From contig CBDCSM010000014.1 in NCBI GenBank assembly GCA_965221575.1, forward strand, positions 124,001 to 188,000: a stretch of 64,000 nt of DNA, written 5' to 3'. The notes under the pieces were generated by a model, which was not told the DNA's origin, did not search any database, and saw only the letters and a list, made by a program, of their open reading frames with translations. The position numbers and the translations under genes were made by a program. Positions 1 to 8,163 of the stretch are shown here, piece after piece. The DNA comes from JAPPHA01 sp965221575. Its GTDB lineage: Bacteria; Pseudomonadota; Alphaproteobacteria; Rhodobacterales; Rhodobacteraceae. Within the stretch, counting starts at the first letter, position 1, and every line of letters begins with the position of its first letter.

Positions 1-114
1 GCGCTTCTCGGTGCGTCGCCGATTCCGCTCGCCAGAACTACCGGCTTCAGCGGAAGACCGGCCTGAAATTCCCCGACCGATTCACCCGGCACCCGTCAAA
101 AGGCGACCGGACCG

Positions 115-366
115 TCAATCCGGATCGAGCGGTTCCGTGCCGACGGCGCTCCTGTCGTCGCCGAGCGTGATCATTCTGACTTTTTCTTCCGCCGCCTTGA
201 GCTTTTCCTGGCAATGCGCCTTCAGCTGGGACCCCCGCTCGTAGAGCTTGATCGAATCCTCCAGGGCAACCTTTCCCTGTTCAAGCTGCGCGACGACATC
301 CTCCAGTTCGGACATTGCGTCCTCAAATGTCATTTCGTCTACCGGTCGGTCGGCTGGTTTGCTCAT
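115..366 (-). CDS. xseB: Exodeoxyribonuclease VII small subunit
   Basis: XseB is the small subunit of exonuclease VII. It binds XseA in the cytoplasm, and the complex degrades single-stranded DNA to oligonucleotides. The 83-residue product has the family pattern: an N-terminal MTFEDAMSELEDVVAQLE helix, a middle GKVALEDSIKLYERG motif and a lysine-rich second helix (QEKLKAAEEKV). Family members are usually 70-85 residues. The chosen ATG overlaps the TGA of the upstream deacetylase-like gene by four bases, so translation is probably coupled. The frame stays open far upstream, but that part is antisense-like sequence inside the neighbour. The roughly 110 bases after the stop, to the window edge, are too short to assign. 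Confidence 0.93.
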   Translation of the reverse strand: MSKPADRPVDEMTFEDAMSELEDVVAQLEQGKVALEDSIKLYERGSQLKAHCQEKLKAAEEKVRMITLGDDRSAVGTEPLDPD

Positions 367-1298
367 TTTCCGTTCTCCATGAGGACACTGACATGCGCGG
401 CCACCGATTCCGCGAGGGCGGCAAGGTCGTAACCTCCCTCCAGCGTCGAAACGACACGGCCATCGCACTGTTCGTCCGCGACCGAGCACAGCTGCCGGGT
501 CGCTTCGGCAAAATCGTCCTCGGTAAAATTCAGATTCGCCAGCGGATCTTTCCGGTGGGCATCGAACCCCGCCGATACGATGACGAGATCGGGCCGATGC
601 CCACGAATTGCCGGTAGAATTCTCGTCTCGAGGGCGTTGACCAGGGACCTGCCATCGAGTCCCGGGGCGAGTGGTACGTTCAGGATGTTTCCGGAAGCGC
701 CGGTTTCGCTCGAATGACCGGTTCCTGGATACAACGGCATCTGGTGGGTCGATGCGAAAAGAACCCGTTCGTCGTCCCACACCAGGTCCTGTGTTCCGTT
801 GCCGTGATGAACGTCAAAGTCGACGATCGCCACCTTGCCGACGCCATGGCTGGTCATTGCGTGCCTCGCGCCAATCACCGCGTTGCCGAACAGGCAAAAC
901 CCCATGGCCCTTTGCCGCTCGGCGTGGTGTCCCGGAGGGCGAACCGCCGAGAACGCGTTGCGCACGTCTCCCCGGCAGACGAGGTCGACGGCCATTGCGA
1001 TCGCTCCGACGCCCCTCATGGCCGCCGCAAGGCTTCCAGGATTCATTTGCGTGTCCTGGTCCAGCGAAACCAGTCCCCGTGCAGGCGCCGAAGCCTTGAT
1101 GGAGTCGAGGTAGGCCTTCGGGTGCGCGAGGAGAACCAGCTCGTCGGTCCCGAGCGGAGCTTCAAAACGCCGAAGTTCGGAAAATTCCGGAGATTCCAGC
1201 CGCGCGAGGATGGCTTCGAGCCGTTCTGGACGCTCGGGATGGCCGGGAAGATTCTCGTGACCCAGGCAATCCTCGTGTGTGATCAGTGCAGTTGCCAT
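363..1298 (-). CDS. Histone deacetylase family protein (acetoin utilization/acetylpolyamine amidohydrolase-like)
   Basis: This is a 311-residue zinc-dependent deacetylase-fold hydrolase of the arginase/deacetylase superfamily. In bacteria such proteins act on acetylated polyamines or other small amides, or on protein lysines; the substrate cannot be told from sequence. The active-site motifs are intact: the paired histidines in RPPGHHAE (124-125), the zinc ligands in DFDVHHGNGT (Asp162, His164) and SAGFDAH (Asp246), and the transition-state tyrosine in LEGGYD (Tyr290). Length is normal. It lies directly before xseB with an ATGA overlap, an arrangement common in alphaproteobacteria. Chosen start: the ATG at 1298, leading into MATALITHEDC. 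Confidence 0.92.
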   Translation of the reverse strand: MATALITHEDCLGHENLPGHPERPERLEAILARLESPEFSELRRFEAPLGTDELVLLAHPKAYLDSIKASAPARGLVSLDQDTQMNPGSLAAAMRGVGAIAMAVDLVCRGDVRNAFSAVRPPGHHAERQRAMGFCLFGNAVIGARHAMTSHGVGKVAIVDFDVHHGNGTQDLVWDDERVLFASTHQMPLYPGTGHSSETGASGNILNVPLAPGLDGRSLVNALETRILPAIRGHRPDLVIVSAGFDAHRKDPLANLNFTEDDFAEATRQLCSVADEQCDGRVVSTLEGGYDLAALAESVAAHVSVLMENGK

Positions 1299-1404
1299 GA
1301 CCGCTGTCTATCGGCAGCCAACATCGACAACAAGCTTGGAACCGGCGTGAATCTTCGAATCAGGCAGTCGCATTCTTGTTGCCGGGAACCGTGTTCCACG
1401 CCGG

Positions 1405-2205
1405 TCACAGGCCATAACGTGACATCATGAACCGGTCTTCGACATGATCAAGTGCCGCCTGTGCAATTCCGGTTCCGATACTCCCGAAGACGTGCCGGCG
1501 TTTTCCGTAGTGCTTGAAACGAACCTTGTCTCCGTAGATCTCCTGCATCTTCGGGATGAGATGGCCGACACCGTTTGCGAGTCCGAGTTCCACGGCTGCC
1601 CGGCCAATCCAGAACCGGCCGGTAAACAGTTCATCACCGTTCAGTTGATCCTTACGCCGGGAACGGACGTGGCTGATGAACTCGCTGTGCATCTGTTGCT
1701 GGATCTCTTTCAGGCGGGTGACGTGTTCAGGGTCTTCGGGAAGGAAGGGGTCGAGGATACTCTTGTCCTTTCCGGCCGTGTGCACCCTTCTTTCGATCCC
1801 CGACCGCTTCAGGAGGTCGTGAAAACCGAACGAAGAATGAATGACTCCGATCGATCCGACGATCGAGTTCGCATCCACGTAGATTTCATCGGCCGCCGCC
1901 GCCAGCCAATACCCGCCCGATGCGGCGACATCTTCGACAAACGCGTAGACAGGAATGTCTTTCGATTCGGCGAGCCGCCGGATACGCGCCGCGATCAGGG
2001 ACGACTGAACGGGCGAACCGCCGGGCGAGTTGATCTTGATTGCAACGGCGCTCGGCTTTCCCTTTCCGAACGCCTTTTCGATAACCGGCGCCAGGCTCGA
2101 GTCGCTGAGCCCGGTCGCCCGCATTCTGCCCCCAGATTGTATGACTCCATCCAGCAGCAGGACAGCGACGAACGGTTTCCGCGACACGAATGGCAATAGT
2201 TTCAT
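1405..2205 (-). CDS. S49 family signal-peptide peptidase-like serine protease (SppA/SohB type)
   Basis: This 266-residue protein belongs to the S49 (ClpP-fold) peptidases, which digest cleaved signal peptides or membrane protein fragments. The catalytic dyad is visible: Ser96 in VAASGGYWLA and Lys148 in AGKDKS. Their 52-residue spacing matches that of B. subtilis SppA. The INSPGGSP oxyanion-hole motif lies at 58-65. It is a single-domain short form, half the size of E. coli SppA. The N-terminus is only weakly hydrophobic (PFVAVLLLDGVI), so membrane anchoring is uncertain. It is transcribed towards the deacetylase/xseB pair, about 100 bases upstream of it. Confidence 0.9.
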   Translation of the reverse strand: MKLLPFVSRKPFVAVLLLDGVIQSGGRMRATGLSDSSLAPVIEKAFGKGKPSAVAIKINSPGGSPVQSSLIAARIRRLAESKDIPVYAFVEDVAASGGYWLAAAADEIYVDANSIVGSIGVIHSSFGFHDLLKRSGIERRVHTAGKDKSILDPFLPEDPEHVTRLKEIQQQMHSEFISHVRSRRKDQLNGDELFTGRFWIGRAAVELGLANGVGHLIPKMQEIYGDKVRFKHYGKRRHVFGSIGTGIAQAALDHVEDRFMMSRYGL

Positions 2206-2951
2206 CGGGAATGACCTCTTGATGACGGCTGCGCGTGGAACCGCTCAGGATTGTGGGTTTGGCACCTGCATGAACTGTGCCCGGCGACCCGGACGAATCC
2301 GGTGTCAGGGTCTCTTTGATTGAACATGGCCGAGGTTGCAAGTCATCCAGGTCCGAGTTGATGTCATGCCCGGACAGCGTTCGACACTCCAGGCATTCCG
2401 AATTTGCGGACCTGACCGGCAATTCAACCTGACTGCCTCGACATGTCGCCACGGGCGAATTTCGACTTCCTTAAATGAGTTTTTAGCGTGAGTTGTTTGA
2501 AACCTGCTCACGTCAAGCGCGGCAACGTCGTTGAATCTCTTTGGAAAAGGCGGGATAGACACCGATCGGGATACATGGTCGTGCACCGCATTCAATGGAA
2601 GCGAGCAGTGGGAGTTTAAGACCCACGGCAAAGACCGGAAAACGATGGGAGTTTCGGATTCCGGATACGGTTTCAAGGCTGCGGAAGGCAACCGACGACG
2701 TGGCAGCGGCGCGTACGTCGTTGTTTCGCGAGCATGTGATCGGGTTTGCTCAATGCCGGCTGATAGACGAAGCACGCTATCGTGACGTCACGACCAAGGA
2801 GTTGCCGCAATTCAGCGGCAGCCTTTCGCCACTGTCGTCAGTGCTTTTGGCGACGCAAAAGCAGATCAATGATCTGTCGCCGAAGTAGTCGGCGGAAGCA
2901 TGTGATCCTTGCACGGCGGCCCCGCGACAGGAATCGGGTTACAGGGTCAGA
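2206..2951. other. Intergenic stretch without a supported gene
   Basis: About 750 bases separate the S49 peptidase start from the end of hicB. Several frames stay open on both strands, the longest being a 156-codon minus-strand frame at 2305-2775, but none has recognisable motifs, a convincing ribosome-binding site or coherent composition. Its position beside a toxin-antitoxin pair suggests decayed accessory DNA; that is inference. No tRNA or repeat was seen. Confidence 0.5.
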
Positions 2952-3344
2952 TCAGTGGGAACCCTCGATTTCCCGCCTTGCGGCTTCGGCGATGAAAGCC
3001 GCACGTGTCTGCCCGCGGCGCCTCGCTTCGGAATCGATCGCACTCAGTACACCTTGGTCAATGCTGACGTTTGCCCTGACTTTGCGGTTGGCAACCTCGA
3101 CAAGTGGTACAACCAAAAGCGACGCTCCGGCGGCGAGGTCGCCGGCTGCCAATTCGCGGATTTCCTCAAGGCCCCGCGGCTCAATTGGAGCAGCATCCTC
3201 GAACCAATACCTCAATGCCGCAACCGCATTGGCATGGACATCATCCCAGCAATCAGCCGCCGAAAAGCAGCCCGGAACATCCGGAAAGTGCACACCGAAA
3301 GCGCTGTCGCTGTCTTTGTGCACAACAGCCACGAATTGCTTCAT
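2952..3344 (-). CDS. hicB: HicB family antitoxin with C-terminal ribbon-helix-helix domain
   Basis: HicB neutralises the HicA mRNA interferase and represses its own operon. The 130-residue product has the HicB N-terminal partial RNase-H-like fold: the FVAVVHKDSDSAFGVHFPD start and the VPGCFSAADCWDDVHANA motif. Its C-terminus (about 88-128; VRANVSIDQGVLSAIDSEA then TRAAFIAEAARREI) has the pattern of a ribbon-helix-helix DNA-binding domain. The ATG overlaps the hicA stop by four bases, giving the order toxin then antitoxin. The C-terminal domain is the likely ligand of the palindrome at the front of hicA. The longer open frame upstream runs through hicA in another frame and was not used. Confidence 0.9.
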   Translation of the reverse strand: MKQFVAVVHKDSDSAFGVHFPDVPGCFSAADCWDDVHANAVAALRYWFEDAAPIEPRGLEEIRELAAGDLAAGASLLVVPLVEVANRKVRANVSIDQGVLSAIDSEARRRGQTRAAFIAEAARREIEGSH

Positions 3345-3538
3345 CTGTCCTCCTCCTTCAGCCATCCAGCCTGTCTGGCAATGGCTCTCGCAGTGCCAAC
3401 GGGCAGGTCTTTTTTTGGATGCGGGACAATCACGATCGTCTGCGCCTTGCGGAACTTGTAATGCGAACCACGAACTGAATCCAACTGGAAGCCATCTCTC
3501 TTCAGGCGCCTCACGATCTTCCTGCTGTTCCGCTCCAT
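3341..3538 (-). CDS. hicA: HicA family mRNA interferase toxin
   Basis: HicA toxins are small double-stranded-RNA-binding-fold ribonucleases that cleave mRNA and stop growth until HicB binds them. The 65-residue product has the family core: KIVRRLKRDGF, then VRGSHYKF with the catalytic histidine at 26, and the end motif HPKKDLPVGTARAIARQAGW. The start was placed at the ATG giving MERNSRK, because the length and first residues then match the family. Further in-frame ATGs lie within or beyond the upstream palindrome (3556 and 3595). A TTGACA box 17 bases from a possible -10 inside the palindrome puts the transcript start near this ATG, which argues against the longer forms. Confidence 0.88.
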   Translation of the reverse strand: MERNSRKIVRRLKRDGFQLDSVRGSHYKFRKAQTIVIVPHPKKDLPVGTARAIARQAGWLKEEDR

Positions 3539-3556
3539 GCGCATATATATGCGCAT
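3537..3556. promoter_or_regulatory. 20-bp perfect palindrome at the hicA start, probable HicB operator
   Basis: The bases read atgcgcatat then atatgcgcat, an exact palindrome with no spacer. It touches the chosen hicA start codon. On the minus strand TTGACA lies at 3574-3569, and a 17-base spacer puts a -10-like CATATA (3551-3546) inside the palindrome. A bound ribbon-helix-helix HicB would block RNA polymerase. The geometry also implies a very short or absent 5' leader. Confidence 0.72.
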
Positions 3557-3726
3557 ATCGTCGTGATTTGTCAATACCGAACACGGGCCGGACAAGGCAA
3601 CTGCATTTCAGACTTACATGGTTTTCGCCGATCCGAACCTGGATATGGTTTCCGATGTCGACGTACAGGGCAAGAACTGAATTCAGACATGCAGACTGTT
3701 CTATACTGGGTGTCGTCTGCAATTCC

Positions 3727-4704
3727 TTATTCTATCATCCACCGCCCTTCCGGCGTGAAGGCATGGAAGGCGAAGGCGAACGCCACGTCGTGCGGGATGT
3801 CGACGCCCGTCGCGGCATCCCTGACCCGGATGGAACCGACATCCCTTCCCTCAGCGATGGCTCTCGTATCGAGCGCCGAGGCGGTTCCGTCTTTCCATTT
3901 GATCCGGACCCCGTCCTCGATGATCTCGCCAGCGTCTCTCACCCGGGTCAGTGGCCATGCCCGGTCGCCGACCACGACGACTCGGGAAAGCGGCGGAATG
4001 TCATGCGGAGGATTTTCTCCACTGTAAAGGAACGGGGAAAACGAAGAATCGTACCCCACGTAGGGATTGGCCCCGTACGGCCTGCGATGGCTGGGCTGTA
4101 TCATGACCAGGCCCTCGGGATTGCGTGTCCGGAAATCGAGCCAGCTTTCAACCCACCCGGGAACCTGATTCAGAACGGTGCCGGTCATTTCGCCGACAAT
4201 GGCGACACCTTCGAACTGTTGCCACCAGCTTTCGGTCTCGCGATCATACATCACCATGTCGGACTTGCGGAGTTTGCCCGATACGCCAAAAGAGAACCGC
4301 TCGTCCCCGAGGCGCCGGTCAAAAATCAGCCCCGAATTGCACAATGGGCAAAAGGTCACGGCCACGGGCGTATCGCCGATGATGTCGTTGACGATTTCGT
4401 GCCAGATCAGGTACCGGACAGGATAGGCGCGCGGGACTTGGCCCTCGATTTCAACCGTCATGACCGGTTCCCTGTCATGAAGCCCGTTTTCGTCCGCAAC
4501 GGAAACGAACGCGGGGTCGTCAATCGCGGGTATTCCGTCCTTCGGCGGCCCTCCGCTCCTGATTTCGGCCAGATCGACCGAATGGACCGAGAAGTCGGTG
4601 TTGGGCCACTCGTGTACCCAACGTGACGGATTTGACCACGCGAGCGACGACGCGAGCGCGAATATGACCGTCGGGGCGAACAGCGTTTGAATCAATCTTG
4701 TCAT
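3727..4704 (-). CDS. DUF3179 domain-containing protein, exported
   Basis: This is a 325-residue protein of the DUF3179 family, whose function is unknown. An N-terminal signal sequence is visible (MTRLIQTLFAPTVIFALASSLAWS, cleavage near 24), so it is probably periplasmic. The hallmark motif is VAVTFCPLCNSGLIFDR, with Cys119 and Cys122. The YLIWHEIVND segment (98-107) and the later repeats of charged and aromatic residues also fit the family. The CxxC pair could bind metal or be redox-active; that is inference. It is transcribed towards hicA, with about 190 bases between, and is separated from petR by about 150 bases. Nothing in the context gives a pathway. Confidence 0.82.
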   Translation of the reverse strand: MTRLIQTLFAPTVIFALASSLAWSNPSRWVHEWPNTDFSVHSVDLAEIRSGGPPKDGIPAIDDPAFVSVADENGLHDREPVMTVEIEGQVPRAYPVRYLIWHEIVNDIIGDTPVAVTFCPLCNSGLIFDRRLGDERFSFGVSGKLRKSDMVMYDRETESWWQQFEGVAIVGEMTGTVLNQVPGWVESWLDFRTRNPEGLVMIQPSHRRPYGANPYVGYDSSFSPFLYSGENPPHDIPPLSRVVVVGDRAWPLTRVRDAGEIIEDGVRIKWKDGTASALDTRAIAEGRDVGSIRVRDAATGVDIPHDVAFAFAFHAFTPEGRWMIE

Positions 4705-4854
4705 TCCGACCTCCCTCTATTGCCGGGCTTTTCCAGTTATAACGCTTCGCACGTTGCGAATTCCTTTTCCAATCAGGAGTCGTCACGGCCTGTTGATGAT
4801 CCGGGACGTCCGAGACCGATCGAACGAGCGGGGACCGGCAGGCTGCCGCCCGAA

Positions 4855-5562
4855 TCAGTCGGGGACCAGCATGTAGCCGGAACCGCGGACCGTCTGGAGG
4901 TAACGCGGCGACCTCGGCTCATCCTCGATTTTCTTGCGCAAACGGGTGATCTGGACATCGACTGCCCGTCTCTGCGCCTTGCTTCCCGTTCGTCTCAGGA
5001 TCTCGACCAGGTCCGAACGCGAGAACGCTTCTCCCGGCCGTGACGAAAAAACCCGCATCAGGACCGCTTCCGTCGCCGTCAGCCTGACCGGCTGGCCGTC
5101 GTGCCACAATTCGCCACGCATGATGTCGTAATGGCGGTTTCCCAGGTACAGGGTCTTCGGTTGCGCCTCCCCTGTCTCCTTCTCCGGAACACGCCTCAAT
5201 ATGGCGTTGATTCGCAGCAACAGCTCCCTAGGTTCGAACGGTTTGCCGAGAAAATCGTCTGCACCGGCCTCGAGTCCCATGATTCGTTGGTTCGACTCGC
5301 TCCGTGCGGTGAGCATCAGAATCGGCGTCTCGACCCGGTTCTCACGAAGACCCGCGGCAAACGTGATTCCGTCTTCCCCGGGCATCATGACATCCAGAAC
5401 GATCAGATCGAACTCGAGTCCCTCCATGAGAACCCCGGCGTGCATCGCGTCCCTTGCCACGCTCGCCCGGTAGCCGTTCGTGACGAGGAATTTCTGCAGC
5501 AGGTCCCGGAGGCGGTCGTCATCGTCGACGACCAGGATATGGGCTTCCGTTCTGGCGGACAC
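4855..5562 (-). CDS. petR: OmpR-family response regulator, PetR homologue
   Basis: This DNA-binding response regulator is 235 residues from the chosen start. The receiver domain has the acidic cluster VVDDDD (11-16), the phosphoacceptor Asp57 in IVLDVMMPGEDG, Thr85 and Lys107. A winged-helix domain follows (about 135-235), ending in RYLQTVRGSGYMLVPD. A GTG at 5562 was chosen because it sits one base after the MarR stop and follows GAGGATTGAT, which contains a good ribosome-binding site; the ATG further upstream lies deep inside the MarR gene. The MarR-OmpR pair matches petP-petR of Rhodobacter, where no dedicated kinase is adjacent. None is adjacent here either. Confidence 0.88.
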   Translation of the reverse strand: MSARTEAHILVVDDDDRLRDLLQKFLVTNGYRASVARDAMHAGVLMEGLEFDLIVLDVMMPGEDGITFAAGLRENRVETPILMLTARSESNQRIMGLEAGADDFLGKPFEPRELLLRINAILRRVPEKETGEAQPKTLYLGNRHYDIMRGELWHDGQPVRLTATEAVLMRVFSSRPGEAFSRSDLVEILRRTGSKAQRRAVDVQITRLRKKIEDEPRSPRYLQTVRGSGYMLVPD

Positions 5563-5563
5563 A

Positions 5564-6127
5564 TCAATCCTCGCCGAGATTTCGGGCAAGTTGCCGCAAG
5601 TGGTGGTCCATGATGTTTTCGAGAACCCGGCGGAATCCATGCACGGCATCAGGTCCCGCATCCCTGTAAGCGTCGTGCATGCGCTTGCGCTGGGCCTTGG
5701 AGAGTTGGCGCTCGAGGGCCCTGCCGCGGTCGGTCAGGTAGAGGTTCCGTTTTCTCCGGTCGACTTTGTCGATCCGGCTTTCCATCATGTCATCATTGGA
5801 CAATTGCCTTCGAACCCTGGTCAGCGACTGCTTGGTCACACCCAGGATTTCGAGCAATCGGTTGACCGTGATGCCCGGGCTCCTGTTGATGAAGTGAATT
5901 GCCCGATGATGCGCGCGCCCGTAACCGTACTGCTCGAGAATCCTGTCCGGATCCGAGGTGAAACCCCTGTAGGCGAAAAACATCAGTTCAATGCCCTGCA
6001 GCAACTGATCATCGGTCAGGAAAAGCTGTGGATCCCGACTCGTCTGTTTCTGAAGTGACTGTTGGTTCTGCATTCCCAAACCCGCGGCGACGGCACTCTG
6101 TTCGGATAACCCGAAATCGCTTGCCAT
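5564..6127 (-). CDS. petP: MarR family regulator, PetP homologue
   Basis: This is a 187-residue MarR-type winged-helix transcription factor. The HTH core is GITVNRLLEILGVTKQSLTRVRRQL (about 85-109), and the wing is KVDRRKRNLYLTDRG. The dimerisation helices at both ends are present, with an N-terminal extension of about 35 residues rich in Gln and Ser. It is immediately upstream of petR and must be cotranscribed with it. In Rhodobacter capsulatus the equivalent pair precedes petABC; here no cytochrome bc1 genes follow, and the DUF3179 gene does instead. An inverted repeat lies just before the ATG. No clear ribosome-binding site precedes the ATG, so leaderless expression is possible. Confidence 0.87.
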   Translation of the reverse strand: MASDFGLSEQSAVAAGLGMQNQQSLQKQTSRDPQLFLTDDQLLQGIELMFFAYRGFTSDPDRILEQYGYGRAHHRAIHFINRSPGITVNRLLEILGVTKQSLTRVRRQLSNDDMMESRIDKVDRRKRNLYLTDRGRALERQLSKAQRKRMHDAYRDAGPDAVHGFRRVLENIMDHHLRQLARNLGED

Positions 6128-6129
6128 AA

Positions 6130-6150
6130 TATGTCAGAAATGTTGACATA
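6130..6150. promoter_or_regulatory. Inverted repeat between petP and ilvE, probable PetP operator
   Basis: TATGTCA and TGACATA form perfect 7-bp arms around a 7-bp spacer, starting 3 bases upstream of the petP ATG. Length and symmetry suit a MarR dimer. The right arm includes TTGACA (6143-6148), facing ilvE. On the petP side, a TATTAT at the left edge could be a -10. Autoregulation, and perhaps control of ilvE, is inferred. Confidence 0.6.
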
Positions 6151-6269
6151 GCCAGAGGTATTCGTTAATGGTGTGCGTGATTCCCGGACGCGAACGCGCG
6201 CCGGGATTTCTTGAGCGGCGGGCTACCGGTTGTCGCGCAGGCAGCGGGAATCGAACAGGATTTGGAAGA

Positions 6270-7142
6270 ATGGCTGGTGCAGCATACGACGATCGCGAAG
6301 GTGTCATCTGGCTGGATGGAGAACTCGTTCCGTGGTGCGAGGCCAATATCCACGTTCTTACCCATGCGCTCCACTACGCGTCCTCGGTGTTCGAGGGTGA
6401 GCGCGCCTACAATGGAAAGATTTTCAAGAGCCGGGAACATTCGGAACGCCTGCTGAAGTCCGGCCGGGATATCGATCTCCCCATCCCGTACACTGTCGAC
6501 GAGATCGAGGCGGCAAAGTACCAGGCAATGGAGGCCAATGGCCTCAGCGATGCCTATGTTCGCGCGGTGTGCTGGCGGGGTTCGGGAGAAGACATGGGCG
6601 TCACCGCATCCGCCAATCCCGTCAGAATGGCGGTGGCGGCCTGGAGTTGGGGCGCCTACTACGGAGACGCCAAGGACAAGGGCGCGCGGCTCGATATCTC
6701 GCGCTGGAAGCGTCCGTCTCCCGAGACCATCCCCTGCTTCGCCAAGGCATCGGGGCTATACATGATCTGCACGCTGTCGAAACATGCCGCCGAAGCGAAG
6801 GGCTGCTCGGATGCCATGATGCTCGATCACAGGGGATTCGTCGCGGAAGCGACCGGTGCAAATATCTTTTTTGTCCGTGACGGAGTCGTGCACACACCCT
6901 TGCCCGACTGTTTCCTCAACGGTCTGACACGGCAGACTGTCATTTCGCTGCTGAACGAACGACAGATCAAGGTGGAGGAACGTCACATCCTTCCATCGGA
7001 ACTCGAGGATTTCCAGCAGTGCTGGCTGACAGGCACCGCGGCCGAGGTCACGCCGGTCGGAAAGATCGGGGATTACAACTTCGAGGTCGGTGAATTGGCG
7101 CGCGCGATCGCCGATGACTATGAACGCTTTGTTCGCATGTGA
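6270..7142 (+). CDS. ilvE: Branched-chain amino acid aminotransferase
   Basis: This 290-residue fold-type IV PLP enzyme transfers amino groups between glutamate and the keto acids of leucine, isoleucine and valine. The PLP lysine is Lys159 in CFAKASGLY. Glu193 in VAEATGANIFF is the ring-nitrogen partner. The N-terminal HALHYASSVFEGERAY and the KSREHSERL motif are typical of the alphaproteobacterial IlvE branch. The start MAGAAYDDREG was chosen by family length; it follows GGATTTGGAAGA. The longer upstream frame to 6168 runs through the promoter region and lacks family similarity. It is divergent from petP, as in many Rhodobacterales. Confidence 0.93.
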   Translation: MAGAAYDDREGVIWLDGELVPWCEANIHVLTHALHYASSVFEGERAYNGKIFKSREHSERLLKSGRDIDLPIPYTVDEIEAAKYQAMEANGLSDAYVRAVCWRGSGEDMGVTASANPVRMAVAAWSWGAYYGDAKDKGARLDISRWKRPSPETIPCFAKASGLYMICTLSKHAAEAKGCSDAMMLDHRGFVAEATGANIFFVRDGVVHTPLPDCFLNGLTRQTVISLLNERQIKVEERHILPSELEDFQQCWLTGTAAEVTPVGKIGDYNFEVGELARAIADDYERFVRM

Positions 7143-7264
7143 ACACGGAACCGTTCAACCTTGGCAGCGACTCGGGCTTTTGCTAGGATTCGGGAACCGG
7201 CGCCAAAGAGAAGGCATGACCGGGTGAACCAACGGAGGAAACCGTTCTGAACAGACATGTTGAC

Positions 7265-7633
7265 ATGGCGGAAGACGATACCGCCAGCTCCATGCCGAGC
7301 GAACAGATGCTCGATTTCATCCTGAATTCCCTCCAAGATGACAAGGCAGACGACATCATCTCGATCGACTTGCGCGGCAAGTCCGAGATGGCCGACTACA
7401 TGGTGGTTGCGTCAGGCCGGTCATCGCGGCGGGTTTCCGCGATCTCGGAAAAACTTGCCCTGCGCCTCAAGCAGGACCTGGGACTGTTGTGCAGGATGGA
7501 AGGCAAACAGGCAAGCGACTGGGTACTGATGGATTGCGGCGACGTCATCGTCCACATCTTCCGCCCGGAAGTGAGAGAATTCTACCAGCTGGAAAAAATG
7601 TGGCTGCCCGAAAGCAGGGCGACACGCGCCTGA
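7265..7633 (+). CDS. rsfS: Ribosome silencing factor RsfS
   Basis: RsfS binds ribosomal protein L14 on the 50S subunit and blocks subunit joining, lowering translation in starvation. The 122-residue product has the family core: ADDIISIDLRGKSEMADYMVVASGRS (about 29-54), then GKQASDWVLMDCGDVIVHIFRPEVREFYQLEKMW near the C-terminus. The length is normal. It opens a plus-strand run with rlmH and gpmI. The gene order rsfS-rlmH is conserved in most bacteria. The ATG at 7265 was taken; an in-frame ATG at codon 10 is possible. Confidence 0.95.
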   Translation: MAEDDTASSMPSEQMLDFILNSLQDDKADDIISIDLRGKSEMADYMVVASGRSSRRVSAISEKLALRLKQDLGLLCRMEGKQASDWVLMDCGDVIVHIFRPEVREFYQLEKMWLPESRATRA

Positions 7634-7649
7634 ACGGTCCGGTCCGGTG

Positions 7650-8120
7650 ATGAAGATCCGGCTCTGCGTCGTCGGACGCATGCGTCAGGGACCGGAAGCA
7701 AGTCTCTTTCACGATTACCTCGACAGGTTCAACCGTCTCGGCAGGGGACAGGGCATCGGCCCGGTGGAAGTCATCGAGGTCGAAACGGGGAAAACGCCCG
7801 ATCCGTTGCGGGAAGCACGGCGATTGAAGCGTATCATCCCCGGATTCGCGCACAGCATCGCCATGGACGAACGCGGGCGGTCGATGACATCCCCGGAGTT
7901 CGCCGAACTCCTGTCCAGGTGGAACCACGACGGGTGCGCCCATGCAGCGATCCTGATCGGGGGCGTTGAAGGTCTCCATCCCGATCTTCGGAAGAGCGCA
8001 GGAGTCGTGGTCTCGATGGGCAAGATGGTCTGGCCGCACCTGCTCGCGCGGGTCATGGTCATGGAGCAGCTGTACAGGGCGGCTTCCATACTCGCGGGAA
8101 ACGCCTACCACCGCGGATGA
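7650..8120 (+). CDS. rlmH: 23S rRNA (pseudouridine1915-N3)-methyltransferase RlmH
   Basis: RlmH is a SPOUT methyltransferase that methylates pseudouridine 1915 in helix 69 of 23S rRNA in assembled ribosomes. The 156-residue product shows the trefoil-knot SAM-binding motifs ILIGGVEGLHP and SMGKMVWPHLLARVMVMEQLYRA, and the C-terminal AGNAYHRG that reaches into the partner active site. It starts 16 bases after the rsfS stop. A GTG three bases before the ATG is an equal candidate; the ATG leading into MKIRLCVVG fits the family. Confidence 0.95.
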   Translation: MKIRLCVVGRMRQGPEASLFHDYLDRFNRLGRGQGIGPVEVIEVETGKTPDPLREARRLKRIIPGFAHSIAMDERGRSMTSPEFAELLSRWNHDGCAHAAILIGGVEGLHPDLRKSAGVVVSMGKMVWPHLLARVMVMEQLYRAASILAGNAYHRG

Positions 8121-8163
8121 CCGGATACCGGGCGCCGAGAGACCGAGAGCAAGGTAAACCGAC

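Noticed and set aside
1..114. Possible start of a polyprenyl synthase gene after xseB
   Set aside because: That gene often follows xseB, but the short minus-strand frame here does not look like its N-terminus.
2305..2775. Minus-strand frame of 156 codons between the S49 gene and hicB
   Set aside because: No motif, no ribosome-binding site and mixed composition; recorded as unassigned intergenic DNA.
2782..4626. 614-codon plus-strand open frame
   Set aside because: It crosses hicB, hicA and the DUF3179 gene in antisense, so it is a shadow of real minus-strand genes.
6240..6265. GGGAATCGAAC resembling a minus-strand tRNA T-loop
   Set aside because: No pairing stems around it; it lies in the ilvE leader.
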